The notes under the pieces were generated by a model, which was not told the DNA's origin, did no database searches, and was given only the letters and a program-made list of their open reading frames with translations. The position numbers and the translations under genes are program-made. A stretch of 64,000 nucleotides of DNA from Wurfbainia villosa. Lineage: Eukaryota; Streptophyta; Magnoliopsida; Zingiberales; Zingiberaceae. This document shows, piece after piece, positions 20,969 to 33,192 of the stretch (position 1 is the first letter of the stretch; each line of letters begins with the position of its first letter). Where the stretch lies: assembly GCA_025175895.1 (NCBI GenBank), contig CM046006.1, forward strand, positions 67,724,288 through 67,788,287. The letters are read 5' to 3'.

Positions 20969-23086
20969 TGTTGGAATGTATACTGAAAGCCTAGCTCTTT
21001 TTGTATGAACATTTTATTTTGGAATAAGAATCACATGATCATTGTTTGCACTTTATATATTTATTATATGTGTGTGCATATTGTCTAATATTTTACATTG
21101 TAGATAACATGGTGCTTGGTGTGGCACAGAAGATCATGTTATCAGTCCCTTGTAAAATATAAGTAGAGGCTCACAACCAAGATGGTTTTAGACAAACCAT
21201 TGGCATGGTTGTAGTGTAGCTTGGTATTGTTTTGTCTTGAACATGAAGTTACACTAGTACACTTAGGTGTATTGAGCAGGACCGACATAGAGGTGATTCA
21301 ATTAATTGTTGACTACATAATTGAATCGGACCTCGGATATTATGTTGTACATGCTCTTAATCCCGATATAATAACGGGCACATGTACTTAGTATTTATTT
21401 CTTTTATTTACCAAAGGGTGATATTTAAATGGATTAAATCAATATGCCCGGTAAGTTGGGAAATAATATTATTTACATGGTGTGCCGTTGATTATAGGAG
21501 GAAACCGTGTCCTATATACTAGGTTGATGATGTCCCCTTGAGGAGCTCATAAGGTTCATCATGTAAACCCAGCTGGTTGACTTAGTCAACATGATGATAA
21601 GGTTGAGTGGTACTACTCGAGGAATTAGATATTAATTAATTGATAGTCAGTAAATTAATTAATTGACGGACATTCGATATCTTAAACATGGGGAGATGAA
21701 TGTACAAATAATATATGGAGCCCATATTAATTTATGGGGGTTGGTGAGGTAGTTCAATGATGATCCTCTAGTGGAATGGAACATCATTGATGGATCACGT
21801 TAGTGTGGTTCCGATCCATCGAGTGGCCAAGATCCAACTCCTCCTTATGGTCCCTATCGTAACCTAATATAACCCTAAAGAAGTTTAAATCCAAGGATGT
21901 AAAACAAAACTCTAGAACCAATGGTTGGGATTAAATCCCTCGATCCGATGGTTGGGATGAAACCCTAGAACCAACGGTTGGGATTAAATCCCTAGATCCG
22001 ATGGTTAGGATGAAACCCTAGAATCGACGGTTGGGATTAAATCCCTAGATCCGACGGTTGGGATGAAACCCTAGATCTGACGATTGGGATGAAACCCTAG
22101 ATCCGACGGTTGGGATGAAATCCTAGATCCGACGGTTGGGATGAAACCCTAGATCCGACGGTTGGGATAAAACCCTAGATCCGACGGTGGAGATTAAATC
22201 CCTAGATCCGACGGTGGAGATTAAAGGAGGCTTAAGCCCAATTCTATAAATAGAGGGCTTAGGTTGGGCGGCAAAAGAGGTTCAATTTTGGAGTTAGGGT
22301 TTTAGTTTGGGCGGCTAGGGTTTGGAAGAAAAGTTTTGGGCGGCAACTCTTGGACAAGAAGTCGGCGCCCATCTTCTTCCTTTTTTCCTTGGTGGCCAGC
22401 GCTCACTCCTTCTTTCTCTAAGCTTTGGCCGGCCCTCTTCCTTCTCCTTTGATCCTTGGTGGCCGGCGGTCCTCCAACAATTGGTGGTCGGTGCTTCTCC
22501 AACCTCTAGGTGGCCGGCAACAACCTCTCTTCAAGGTTGGCCGACGCTCATCCCTTCGTTCCTTGGCCGGCAGTTGCATCAAACTCCCTTTCTTGGTGGC
22601 CGGTTCTAGAAAGGAAAGGTTTTGTTGGTTCTTCTCTTTGTTCGCAGCAGACAAGGAAGGGAAGAACGCGATCTAGAAGGCTTCTACTCATGGAGGATCT
22701 TCGCCCACACGTCGTCCACAAGGAGGATAGGACATACGGTAGAAGATCGTAAGGTATAAAGTGGTACAACTTTATTTTCTGATCTTAGCATGTTATTTTA
22801 TGTGTTGATTATACAAGTGTGCGTATGTATATATTTTGTATAATCATGGACCCCGAAGACAAACACAAAAACCGGCGATCCGTCCGTCGTCTCTTCCGCG
22901 GTTAACCAACTAGAAGAGTTGTGTTGCTTGAGCAACTAGTTTGTTTAAGCGATCACTCAAGTTGTTAGCACGACGACGAATAGGTTGTGCCAAGGAAACT
23001 CATCCCATCCGGATTAGTTCTTTCATTGGTGAAAATTTTAATCCGGGGACATGGGAGCCAATGAGTCTCCGAAGCAACTCCCTACA
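20969..23086 (+). repeat. 3' LTR of element D
   Basis: It begins TGTTGGAATG and ends CTCCCTACA, followed by the TGCCC duplication. It matches the 5' LTR throughout, with scattered substitutions and an array shorter by about two units. It has the same TATA box (22243-22255). Confidence 0.93.
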
Positions 23087-23091
23087 TGCCC
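23087..23091. repeat. Right target-site duplication of D (TGCCC)
   Basis: Second copy of the 5-bp duplication flanking D. H sequence resumes after it. Confidence 0.92.
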
Positions 23092-23560
23092 ATGGTCTGA
23101 TTTAGACTCTACCAAAATCATGAGATAAATCGCTGATCTCTATCAAATATGATACTCAAAAGTACCCTATACAATCTGATAATCTCTCGGCAGTACAACT
23201 CTGCCAGACGATCCAACAAGTCCATTCCACGCATAGTAAAGTGAGCTGATTTAGTTAATCGATCCACGGTCACCCAAATCGCATTGTGTCCTTTATGGGT
23301 TCTAGGCAATCCCGTAACGAAATCCATAGTGATATGCTCCCACTTCCATTCCGGAATCAAAATTTCCCGGAGCAACCCAGCGGGTTTCTGATGTTCAGCC
23401 TTTACCTGTTGGCATACTGAACATCGAGCAACCAAATCTGCACTATCTCTTTTATACCGTTCCCACCAGTATAAACATCTCAACTCTCGGTACATCCGAG
23501 TACCATCAGGATGAACAACAAATCTTTAATGATGTGCCACCTGTAGCAACTCTTTCTTAA
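23092..23560 (-). pseudogene. H pol: integrase zinc-binding domain and catalytic core
   Basis: A 125-codon frame (23495-23118) shows the Ty3/gypsy integrase H2C2 zinc domain (MYRELRCLYWW, then CSVCQQVKAEHQKPAGLL) and core (WEHITMDFVTGLPRT with the first catalytic Asp; ISFDRD-like IIFDRDQRF with the second). It is one of the best-preserved parts of H. Upstream in the same strand HPDGT precedes the start, so the true frame begins earlier. D interrupts the gene just after the second Asp region; the third acidic residue would lie in the other half. Confidence 0.88.
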
Positions 23561-23744
23561 GTGGATGCATGTCCAGCAACACATATACATATTAGAGACG
23601 AAAAATTATCTTCTCACAAGGGAAGTCCATCTACCATCCAAAATCCACTCCACACACTCTGTAAGTGCGTGGAAGACTATAACGACCAATCTCGCAAGTT
23701 GCAACTGTTCGCGTTCCAACAACTCTATAGTAGCTACCTAATAG

Positions 23745-24850
23745 CTAGTTAAAATCCCATGAGCATTTCGGCTCCGTACATCTATAAATCCATATAATAA
23801 CTACTAAAGTCACGTCATGTATATGATAGCCTATCTCGTAGTTTCTTAACCGTCGTAAGCATAAAATATGCTTCATGCAACTGTATCGGATTCGCTTCGA
23901 TCCCTGAAACGATACATTTGCATACAACATCCTTTTATCCACTCTGGAAGGATTAACTAATACTCGTGTAAAAGTTAACCGCCGTCTAGGTCTTGTAACT
24001 AGTTTCACTAGCTTCCGACTAAATGATTTCCATCATCACCTTTGTCAAACAAGTCCGTGGTATAGTAATGTCAAACATTCTATCCACATCTTCAGAATTA
24101 ACTCAAAATATACAAGGAAAACCACCATCTACAGTGGTCGAGTGCGCAACTCCAACTACCACAATCAATAGTGGCCAGGTTACGCAACTCCAACAACCAC
24201 AAACTGATCCAATCGTGTCCAGGATACACAATTCTCAAATCCAGTGGCGACTAAATCGTTAATTAGTCTAATAACTTAATCACAACTCATAAAATTCATA
24301 CTAAATATGAAATTGTCGTCTCTACACACCTGCATCCCCTTTACTCTAAGCTGATAATATATATTAATCATCACAACAACATTGATAATTGTATGATACC
24401 ATGCCACTACAATATCAACGCTCCAGTCGTAAATCGATCCTAGAGTATACACAGGTGTCCTTAGCTGATCTAGACAAATCATTTATCCACAACGAAGGAT
24501 ATTCACGTTTAACAACTATCGCATTTCATCATCGATAATCAATGCATAATCTCAAAGGTCCATCTCTCTTTCAACAAAGAGTTCCGGATCTTCTCAAGGA
24601 GAAATACTGGGACAGATAAATATCCCCTCTAACATCTCCTATAATCACAACTTACATTCTTCCAATTCCCATAGTGTTTAGTAACACTTATACCAGTCAA
24701 ATTATCACCCAGCATGGGATCTTTGATATCGAAACTATTTCCGCAATCATTTCGATTGCCTACTCCACTTGCCTATGCAACGGCAAGGCTAGGAGTTCAT
24801 CCGAACTACATCCGAATACTCTCGGATTATTCGCACATCTTAGAGACATA
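23745..24850 (-). pseudogene. H pol: remnants of reverse transcriptase and RNase H
   Basis: Pieces of gypsy pol appear in order on the - strand. Near 24840-24690 REYSDVV and VSISK recall the REYPDVF..PISKAPYRM start of RT. Near 24545-24490 there is LRLCIDYR then VVKREYPSLWINDL, the KDGSMRLCIDYRELN block. At 24350-24320 YYQLRVKG matches SGYHQLR. At 24008-23745 the RNase H part has LRRLRNYEIGYHIHD, matching SRQLRPHEVNYPTHDLE. I could not find the FIDDIL catalytic motif. Deletions must have removed several hundred bases relative to a full pol. Confidence 0.65.
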
Positions 24851-26963
24851 ATCATACCATAATCTCAACAATTTGACCATCCGTAAGGATATGTCTACAG
24901 TAAAGATATATCTATCCAAGTCTAAGGGTATCCCTTAACTTCTTAATTGTTGGTCCACAACTCACCTGATGGTAGAGATACCATCGACCCACAAGTCTAT
25001 GTATAGGAACCCTACTAATCCGAACTAAGAATGTTCTAGACAAAGATACCCGTAAACTATAAGTATCTCTCAATATATTAACCCAGAGGGTAAACTAAAG
25101 TAATACCCTTAACGATCAATTATCTGCCGATCCGATCCAAAGGCTCCTTGCAAGTCTCGGCCTTTCTCCGAAGAGAACAAGATCAGATCCAACAGTCCAC
25201 GATAAACGGTCGCATTTCTGCGACAAATGACCCGAGGAATTTCCCAGATCATCTGATCTCATCACTTAATCCTACGAGCTGTAATTGTAGGATACCAAAT
25301 AGATACAACCATCATCGTATACTCTCTCCTCTGTACAAAGCAAATTACATCTAGGGGTAACATGTTGTTGTTGTCTACTGAGTCTTCTATGATGTCTTCT
25401 GCTGATGCTGCTTCTGTGTTGATCTCTGATGAAGGGAAGTATCAAGAAATTCCAACCACGCATGAGGTAGTAGGTTGCTGCTGATGAGATAACCCAATCT
25501 TCTGTGCTGATCTCTGCTGTCGAGACGATGCATCTTCCTCCCGGAACACCATCGATAGTCTTCAACTGAGTCTTCAAAGTACACCTCCTCCACTGTACTG
25601 GTTGCTCACAATAGCAACATATGAATTGATCCAATGGATAATCTGACTTCGCGTGTCTTCATGATCTGTATTGCACGCTCATAATCCCTTCGGAGTTCTT
25701 GTTCTGATTTTTCTGATGTGCACGAGAACATCCTGATGATCTACGGTTGGTCTTCTATAATCGGAAAATGGCTCAAGGCCTATGACCCCGATCTTACTCC
25801 TTTTATCCAACAGTCAGAGACTTCTGACTCTAATAAGTTGACTTGCAATATCTGTTTATCGGTCTCCAACTCTTAAACCCTTGTTCGGAGTCATTTCTAA
25901 ACTCCTGTCTCAATCCAACATCTTCCGACAGGATCTAGTAGAAGATCCCGGCATCCTAATCCAACTATAAGCCAATAACTCTGGGTGGCTTAAATCATCC
26001 ATTCATCTTCTTGAGCTATTAGGTGGTCGTAACCTCTGCAAGTCTCATGACTCTGCACAGTACACTATTACTAACCGATCACCCTTTCTTGAAGCTCAAG
26101 AATTCCTTACAATGTGTCACTGAAAGTGACGCGGGGAAATACTCTTTTTCAACATCACTAAACCATGATCAAGTGATATATCATTCCCCGAATGTTATTT
26201 TCTGCATTTACCACCAAATACCAGCTTGATCCCGATAATGGTATGCAAGTACCTCTACCTTCTATGTATAACCCAAGTTAAGTACTCAAAAGTACCTTCA
26301 AAGTTATACAACCCAATACGAACGAATCAGGGATCAAAATCCCTATGAAACACCTTATACTTACCCTCCGCTTGCTGTATATGTATGGCAATAATACTAT
26401 AGACATCTAGTTCATTACCCCACGGGTAATGATCTGACTAACCTCCTTAGTGAAAATCTCTAAGACTATAGTCTTTGATTTCCACAAGAAATGTGACGAC
26501 TTGACCCCTATTTTCTGACTCGGTATCAATCGGCTCTCAAAGATAAATCACCTTTTTGACACAGGTTCCAAGACTCACAGAGTCCATAGGTCGTTCCCGT
26601 GGTCAATTTATACCACATTTACAAACAATAATCATCACACTATATGTTATTCCCTGTTCAAACATTAAATACATAACCAACAAAACCGAGAGTATAAACC
26701 CTAATGGCAACTCCGGTTGGTCGCCACGGTGGGTGACTTCTACTACAAGTCTGCACAGGTGTCATAACTCTAACTGTATACACCTATTGAGCAAGTTTAG
26801 ATAAATATCTACTAAACTATAAGTTATCAGGAATTCTTACCTCGTGTTGCTTGGAGATCAGGCCGCTGTCAGTCTCATCTCAGAAAACCAAAAACGAAAC
26901 AAATCGACTCCCGAGAATCCAAGACTCGACATAAAATCAACATTGATGGCATCGCAGAACCTA
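24851..26963 (-). pseudogene. H gag/protease region, heavily degraded
   Basis: This is the PBS-proximal part of H, homologous to the internal region of E. A frame at 25634-25272 begins with FICCYCEQ then RRC, possibly a decayed CCHC zinc knuckle that has lost its His. Otherwise only short frames remain and I see no DTGA protease motif. Assignment to gag/protease rests mainly on position between PBS and RT. Confidence 0.5.
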
Positions 26964-26977
26964 GGGCTCTGATACCA
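26964..26977 (-). other. Primer-binding site of element H
   Basis: The - strand reads TGGTATCAGAGCCC, 7 nt inside the LTR end, as in E. Confidence 0.88.
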
Positions 26978-27845
26978 CTAAAGTTGTCACGCCCCGAGAG
27001 CCTACCGTGCTGAAAAGAAAACGGACGGCATCTCCCCTGTACGTGGCAACATCTCGTGTTAATACAAGGCCCTTGGGCCCACAATAACATAACACATAAA
27101 GGTAAATACAACAAATACACAAAACACAGCGGAAACATAATACAATAATATCACAACTACACACATGCATACTGGTATGACTAACACCGACACAGAACAC
27201 TATAACAAAACCAGAAAAAGAAAGGTACAACATTTATAATGTCCAATCGCTACAAAATATCACATAAACCAAATCCATATCGGAACACCAATGAAAACCC
27301 AAAAACCCAGACTCTCGGAGTTGAGATGAGACGATGCCAGCCAGCGGTGCTCCAAGTCCATCACGAAGTCGGCTACCTGTTACTTGGGCAACAGAAAAAC
27401 CCAGGGTCCGTGGTGGTGAGTAAAACTCAGCAGGTAATAGGAAAACATGTATATATCCATATCACATGTAATTCGATAGAAAAATCTACAGGTATATCAG
27501 GTAACACTAACATGATAACATATCCATGTATATACCTTCTAACCAAAAGCCAATATAAAAATGCAGACATACCTGAACGTCTGCTACGCTACACCTATCC
27601 AACCTGAGCACATATCCACAATATATACATATACAGGAAGTCTGCTCTAAACCATATAACGACATAAATACAGGTCAAAGAATGCAATAGACAATCCAAC
27701 AACTATACAAGTATCCTACACGACCGTATAAGCGATGCGGGCAGCATGTATGAAGATGATGTACAACCAAATGCAACAAGCATAGTACAATCAAATGTAG
27801 CATCACCATAAGCATATATATATAGACTGCATCTATATATGTATA

Positions 27846-27897
27846 CTAATCACAATCATCCATATATATATATATATATATGGATGATTGTGATTAG
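27846..27897. repeat. Perfect 52-nt palindrome in the H 5' LTR
   Basis: CTAATCACAATCATCC, an AT run, then the exact reverse complement. It is directly followed by a second copy of the preceding ~100 bp (27755-27870 repeated as 27896-28010). The left LTR has only one copy and no palindrome. Confidence 0.93.
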
Positions 27898-28001
27898 ATG
27901 ATGTACAACCAAATACAACAAGCATAGTACAATCAAATGTAGCATCACCATAAGCATATATATATAGACTGCATCTATATATGTATACTAATCACAATCA
28001 T

Positions 28002-28003
<2 letters not shown>

Positions 28004-28081
<78 letters not shown>
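28004..28081. repeat. (AT)39 microsatellite in the H 5' LTR
   Basis: 78 bp of uninterrupted AT dinucleotides, against about 26 bp at the matching place in the left LTR (10309-10334). It expanded after insertion, or is an assembly length guess. Confidence 0.95.
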
Positions 28082-28085
<4 letters not shown>

Positions 28086-28552
28086 ATATGCAAAAATGTC
28101 ATAAGTCGGCAATGCAGCATGCATGGTCATGTCGGCTCACCCTAAAGCTACCACAACCCCAGTGTGGCCTTGGTGGCTTGAGCATGACAACTGTCCTAAC
28201 TCAACACCAACCACTACTCTCGAGTGGTCGAGTAGCCAGTATGATCGAGTAGCATATAAGCGTGAAGAGCAAGCTACATGATGGGGGTCCCTGCTGTTGG
28301 CCACTCTGATAGTCACTACCCATGAGTGGTCGAGTGCCACACACGCAGGACTATAGCATGCAAATCCCACTACCACCTTCTATAGTGGTAGAGTGCAGCA
28401 CCACAATTCTCTGTCCTCACACCGGTTACTCCTCCTATGAGTAACCGTGGAGGCAGGATGACTGGCGACCCTCTCAACCACAAGGGAGATCACGTCGCCA
28501 GCGTGCATGCAAATGACATGAATGCAATGTCCCACATACAGACATCCACCAC

Positions 28553-28745
28553 AGACTCTCTATTCTTCAGAGAGTCATACTAATCACATCAACGTACTCT
28601 CTATCCTGCAGAGAGTCGTACTCAACTGATGGACACACTCTCTATCCTGTAGAGAGTCGTACTCATCCGATCGACGCACTCTCTATCCTGTAGAGAGCCG
28701 TACTTACTGATCGATGCACTCTCTATCCTGTAGAGAGTCGTACTC
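28553..28745. repeat. Five-unit hairpin repeat in the H 5' LTR
   Basis: Counterpart of 10798-10990: five ACTCTCTA/TAGAGAGT inverted repeats with the same spacer order. Unit number is unchanged between the two LTRs, so the array predates the insertion of H. Confidence 0.9.
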
Positions 28746-29705
28746 AAATTGATTATATCAAGCTAGGACCACCGGTCCATAGTGACACACTAAATACCAT
28801 TCACCTAACCATTTACACAATACATGGTCGGTAGTAAACATGCAACCTACGGGTACTAGAATTAATCCTAGGTTCAAGATATTATCTACCTACGGATGAC
28901 CTTTTTGCCCAATTTACAGTCAGGTTGTCATCCGGACTTTACTATTTGCACATAACTAAACAAATTCTAGGTTACTTACATCACCTATATATATAACTCC
29001 TAATCATGATAAAATCAAACATGATAGCAGCAATAGAGTTAACAGCCAAAGGTAAAGTATCAAGTGCAAGAGTAAATAAGAACATAGTCAAGGTAACATG
29101 ATCATATAAGATGATCATGCATCTAAATCTGTATGCATTAAAACTACCTGACCAGGGTAGGAATTACCCACCTGCTTTGTAGACACCAAGCGTCTTCACA
29201 TTCGTGAATATCTGCCTTGTATCAATGTCCTGTACAATAGCATATAGATTTAATTAAGTGTTGGCTTCGTCAAATACCGAATTTAACATCTAATCCTTTA
29301 GTGATTTATTCTCATCCCATTATCTACATCAAGCATAATAATAATCCTTAACTACAACTCCTGCCCAAGAAATACCTCTTCAATTAACAATAAACACATC
29401 ACCATTTCAGACTAAACCACAACAATAATAATATGCATTCATAAATCGTCCAGACCCAACTCACCTTGCTTATCCTCAATTACACAACCTCTGGATCCCT
29501 AATTGAAATTTCTGAATCTAGGATGATTGAACTCATCCAACCGGAATCCCCTGCTCAAATACACAAACAGAACAATCCTTATTCAATCCACTATTATGCA
29601 TTGAATCAATATCAGATTATCTACACAACCAGATCATTTACCACTATTGCCTCAATCCAAGCTTACCTGGTGTCGCTTCACTTGGTCACTGAAGGTTTTG
29701 CCCGG

Positions 29706-29722
29706 AAGCTCTGATACCAATT
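29706..29722 (-). other. PBS copy captured inside LTR1 of array A
   Basis: 32 bp in from the LTR edge the - strand reads CTTCAATTGGTATCAGAG, a second primer-binding-site sequence preceded by the same CTTCA that closes the LTR. LTR2 (36047-36061) and LTR3 (near 60841-60855) have it as well. Confidence 0.85.
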
Positions 29723-30580
29723 GAAGGGTTTTTCTTATCGAGTCCGTGAGGGGAAACTTCACTTCCCACTTCACCTCGGTATCTTGTCCATGGCGATCCC
29801 TTTGATGTCCCCGGATTAAAAAAATTTAATCCTAGACAAAAGGGATTGCCAAAGCAACCAAGACATCGTCATGCTATTTGTTTAGAGAGGTCACTTGAAC
29901 AAACTAGTTGTTCAAGCGACCATCCTCTATTCTACGAGTAGCCGCGGAATAGACGATGTCCGGATCGTCGATTTTTGTGTTTATGCTCGGGATCCAAGTA
30001 TTATTTAGCCATATACAGATTTATATCATGCTCATAAATGAAAAACAAATACAAAAATGTAACATATAAAAATAAGAGAATCGATATACCTCTCGATCTT
30101 CTAATGTATGTCCTTTCTCCTTTCGGACATTGTGTGGGCGATGCTCTACCAAAAGTCGAAGCTCCTAGATCGCAAATCTTCCTTCCTTGCTCATCCAAAG
30201 CAAGAGGAAGAATAGAAACAAGGTTTTTCTCCTTACTAGAAACAACCAACAAGGAACTAAAACTATCCTTGCCGCCGGCCAACTAGGTGAAGGAGAAGAT
30301 GGTGGAAAACAACAAAGACACCAAGGAAAGCCCTATATCTTGTTTCCACCACCTAAGGAGAAGGAGAAGGGGGCTTTTGGGTGCCGACCAAGGCTAGAAA
30401 AGAGGCTGGAGAGGTGCTGGATGTTGGCCAAAAGAGGAAGAAGAAGAGAAGAATACCTTCCTTATTTGGTGCCACCCTTGCCTCCAAACCCTAATCCTAA
30501 TCCTATCTCAACTAGGATTCCTTCTTGCCGCCCACACCCTAGCTCTCCTTCAATGTTGTTCACGCCAACTCCCATGCCAT

Positions 30581-30592
30581 CCTTTTATAGAG
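30581..30592 (-). promoter_or_regulatory. TATA box of A LTR1
   Basis: The - strand reads CTCTATAAAAGG, immediately downstream of the 26-bp units in element sense. The same motif is near 36920-36930 in LTR2 and 61713-61725 in LTR3. Confidence 0.65.
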
Positions 30593-31648
30593 TTAGGGAT
30601 AAGTCATGAATTAATCCCCTCCATTAGTTCTAGGGATTTAATCTCAACCGTCAGATCTAGAGATTTAATCTCAACCGTCGGATCTTAGAGATTTAATCTC
30701 TACCAATGGATCTTAGACTTTTGTTTCTATCCATTGGATCTAAGCATCATGAGGTGTTAATAGGCTACATTAGGGACCATTAGGAGGAGTTGGGTCTTGG
30801 CCACCCATGGATCAAGCCCACATAAAGTCCGATCCACTAATGATGGTCCAATCCACTAAAGGTTCATCATTGATCTACCTCACCAACCCCCATATGATAA
30901 TATGGGCTCCATATATTATTTGTACATTTTCTCCCCGTGTTTAAGATCTCGAATGTTCGTCGATTAATTAATTTACTGAACATTAATTAATCAACATCTA
31001 ACTCCTTGAGTAGTACCACTCAACCTTTTCATCATGCCGGACCAAGTCCACCTGCAGGGTTTACATGATGAACCTTTTGAGCTCCTCAAGGGGACATCAT
31101 CATCCTAATATATAGGACACGGTTTCCTCCTATAATCAAATGCACACCATATAAATAATATCATCTCCCAACTTACCGAGCCTATCGATTTAATCTATAA
31201 ATCTCGCCCATTGGTAAATCAAAGAGATGAGTACTAAGTATATGTGCCCGTTATTTAATCGGGATTAAGAGCATGTACTAAATAATATCTGAGGTCTGAT
31301 TCGATTATGTAGTCAGCAATAAATCGAATCACCTCTAAGTCGGTCCTGCTCAATACACACAAAGTGCACTAGTGTGATTCTATGGTCAAGGCAAACCAAC
31401 ACCAAATCACACTACAACCATTCCGATGGTTTGTCCAAAGCCATCTCGGTTGCGAGCCTTCACTTATACTTTTCAAGGGGCCGATAACATGATCTCCCGT
31501 GTGACACCACACACCATGTTATCTACAATGTAAAGTATTAGACAATATTGCATAACCATAAAAATATGCAAACAATGATCATGTGATTCTTATTTCAAAA
31601 ATAAAGATGTTTATAGAAAAGATAGACTTTTCAGTATACATCCCTATA

Positions 31649-31663
31649 ATCTCCCACTTATAC
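31649..31663 (-). other. Polypurine tract of A unit 1
   Basis: The - strand reads GTATAAGTGGGAGAT directly before the LTR, the same tract as in D. Confidence 0.85.
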
Positions 31664-31785
31664 TAAAAGACTATGCTGTCCTCATACTGTCATACATCTG
31701 ATTCCCCTTCCCTCCACATGCCTATCAAAGCTCTCGCTAGAAGGGCCTTAGTGAAAAGGTCTACCAGGTCATCCTCTGATGCAAT

Positions 31786-32526
31786 CTAGGCGACAACAAC
31801 TTCTACCTCCTTTACGATTTCTCGTATCAGGTGGTACTTGCGCTCTATGTGTTTACTAGCCTTATGGGCTCGTGGTTCCTTCGAGTTTGCAACTGCACCA
31901 CTATTATCACAATAAATTGTGATAGTTCTGGGTAAACCAGGAATCACATCCAAGTCCATCAGGAAGTTCCTAAGCCATACAACTTCTTTGGCCGCCTCAG
32001 AGGCTGCCACATACTCAGCTTCCATGGTAGAGTCCGCCACACATTTCTGCTGGACACTTCTCCATACAATGGCTCCACCTCCCAAAGTAAACACAAAACC
32101 TGAGGTACACTTACTGTTATCCCTATCTGATTGGAAGTAGCAATCCATGTAACCCTCAGGGAGTAATTGGTCTTCCTGGTAAACTAGCATATAATCCATA
32201 GTCCTTCTCAGACACTTCAATATATGCTTTACCGCAGTCCAATATCCCTGTCTTGGATTACTCTGATATCTGCTGACCATGCCAATAGCATAGCAGATAT
32301 CTGGTCTCATACATAGCATTGCATACATGAGGCTTCCTACTGCCGAAGCATAAGGAACCACCTTCATCTCCTCTATCTCCTCAGATGATCTAGGACACAT
32401 CTCCTTAGACAAAGGAACTCCATGCCTGAAAGGTAGAAAACCCTTCTTTGAGTTCTGCATGCTAAAATGATCCATTATCGTGTCTATGTATGAAGCTTGG
32501 GATAAGCATGATAACCTTGATCCCAA
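31786..32526 (-). pseudogene. A unit 1 RNase H
   Basis: An open frame of 246 codons ends pol. It shows PYASAVGSLMYAMLCMRPDI, GYMDCYFQ in place of the GYTDSDF catalytic box, MEAEYVAASEA and IYCDNSGAV, ending KEVEVVVA. It overlaps the RT frame by 65 bp in a different phase: a net 23-nt deletion near 32500-32520, relative to D, removed the RDRKKRML segment and shifted the frame. The loss of the second Asp in the DSD box (here DCY) would further harm activity. Confidence 0.85.
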
Positions 32527-33169
32527 GGATGTGTCCCACTTCTCCCAAGTCCTTCATATCAAACTGTTTGGACAACCATACCCTTACAACCGATAACACC
32601 TTGATATTGTTTCCAATCAACAAAATGTCATCTATGTATAGTACAAGAAATACCACTACGTTTTTGTCACATCTCTTGTATACACAAGACTCATCCGGAC
32701 TTTGAATAAATCCATAAGACTGGATCACCTCATCAAAGCGGATGTTCCAAGACCTCGAAGCTTGTTTCAATCCATAAATGGACCGATTAAGCTTACATAC
32801 AAGATGCTCTTTGCCCTTAGCAATGAATACCTCTGGTTGTTTCATATAGATGTTTTCCTCAAGACTTCCATTAAGGAAAGCTGTCTTGACATCCATCTGC
32901 CACACCTCATAATCCATATGAGCTGCTATGCATAAGAGAATCCGGATAGACTTAAGCATGACTTCCGGCGAAAAGGTCTCCTCATAATCGATACCCTCTT
33001 TCTGAGTATACCCCTTCGCAACAAGCCTCGCTTTGAAGGTCTCAACCTTCCCATCTATTCCTCTCTTTCTCTTGTAGATCCACATGCATCCAATGGTTTT
33101 TATACCATCGGGTGGTTCTACTAGCTCCCATACCTGATTTGAATCCATAGATTCAATCTCAGCATTCAT
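32462..33169 (-). pseudogene. A unit 1 reverse transcriptase
   Basis: 235 codons cover most of the copia RT: FKARLVAKGYTQKEGIDYEE, MDVKTAFLNGSLEENIYMKQ, SIYGLKQASRSWN and catalytic YIDD at 32627-32638. The frame runs past FDMKDLGEVGHILGIKV into unrelated residues because of the shared 23-nt deletion. RT itself is nearly complete, but the fusion to RNase H is lost. Confidence 0.88.
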
Positions 33170-33192
33170 TGCACTTTGCCAAGACGCTGCAT

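Larger units (their letters stand above)
13905..23086 (+). mobile_element. Element D: complete Ty1/copia retrotransposon, coding broken
   Basis: Two LTRs (13905-16071 and 20969-23086) flank a 4.9-kb internal region with PBS, gag, protease, integrase, RT, RNase H and PPT in Ty1/copia order. A perfect 5-bp duplication TGCCC (13900-13904 and 23087-23091) shows a normal integration into H's integrase gene. In the first ~560 bp of the two LTRs I count only about six substitutions, so the insertion is fairly young, yet gag and pol carry many stops and frameshifts. It was therefore probably defective when copied, or is mutating fast. Confidence 0.93.
26985..29689 (-). repeat. 5' LTR of element H (right LTR), interrupted by array A
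   Basis: It opens on the + strand with TGTCACGCCCCGAG and follows the left LTR until CTTGGTCAC at 29689, where A begins. The missing 0.9 kb (GC-rich promoter part) must lie beyond the window. It differs from the left LTR by a local duplication with a palindrome (27755-28003) and a long AT run. Confidence 0.88.
29690..31648 (-). repeat. LTR1 of array A
   Basis: On the + strand it opens TGAAGGTTTTGCCCGGAAGC and closes ACATCCCTATA, where the terminal CA has decayed to TA (LTR3 keeps CTACA). It holds three 26-bp-type units (30620-30720) and a TATA box. Its first 130 bp differ from LTR2 and LTR3 at four places where those two agree. A 140-codon + strand frame at 30187-30609 recurs in LTR2 and LTR3, but this is repeat identity, not evidence of a gene. 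Confidence 0.9.

Noticed and set aside
28004..28081. AT run as a possible origin or matrix-attachment site
   Set aside because: It is a plain microsatellite expanded from the shorter run in the partner LTR; nothing else supports a function.
30187..30609. 140-codon + strand ORF present in all three A LTRs (also 36526-36948 and 61320-61742)
   Set aside because: The three LTRs are near-identical repeats, so recurrence is not conservation. The frame is low-complexity Lys/Arg/Pro-rich, antisense to the element and lacks any recognised domain.
31919..32140. Recurrent + strand ORFs opposite RNase H (also 49953-50186, 56713-56946, 63052-63285)
   Set aside because: Antisense shadows of the conserved RNase H coding strand.
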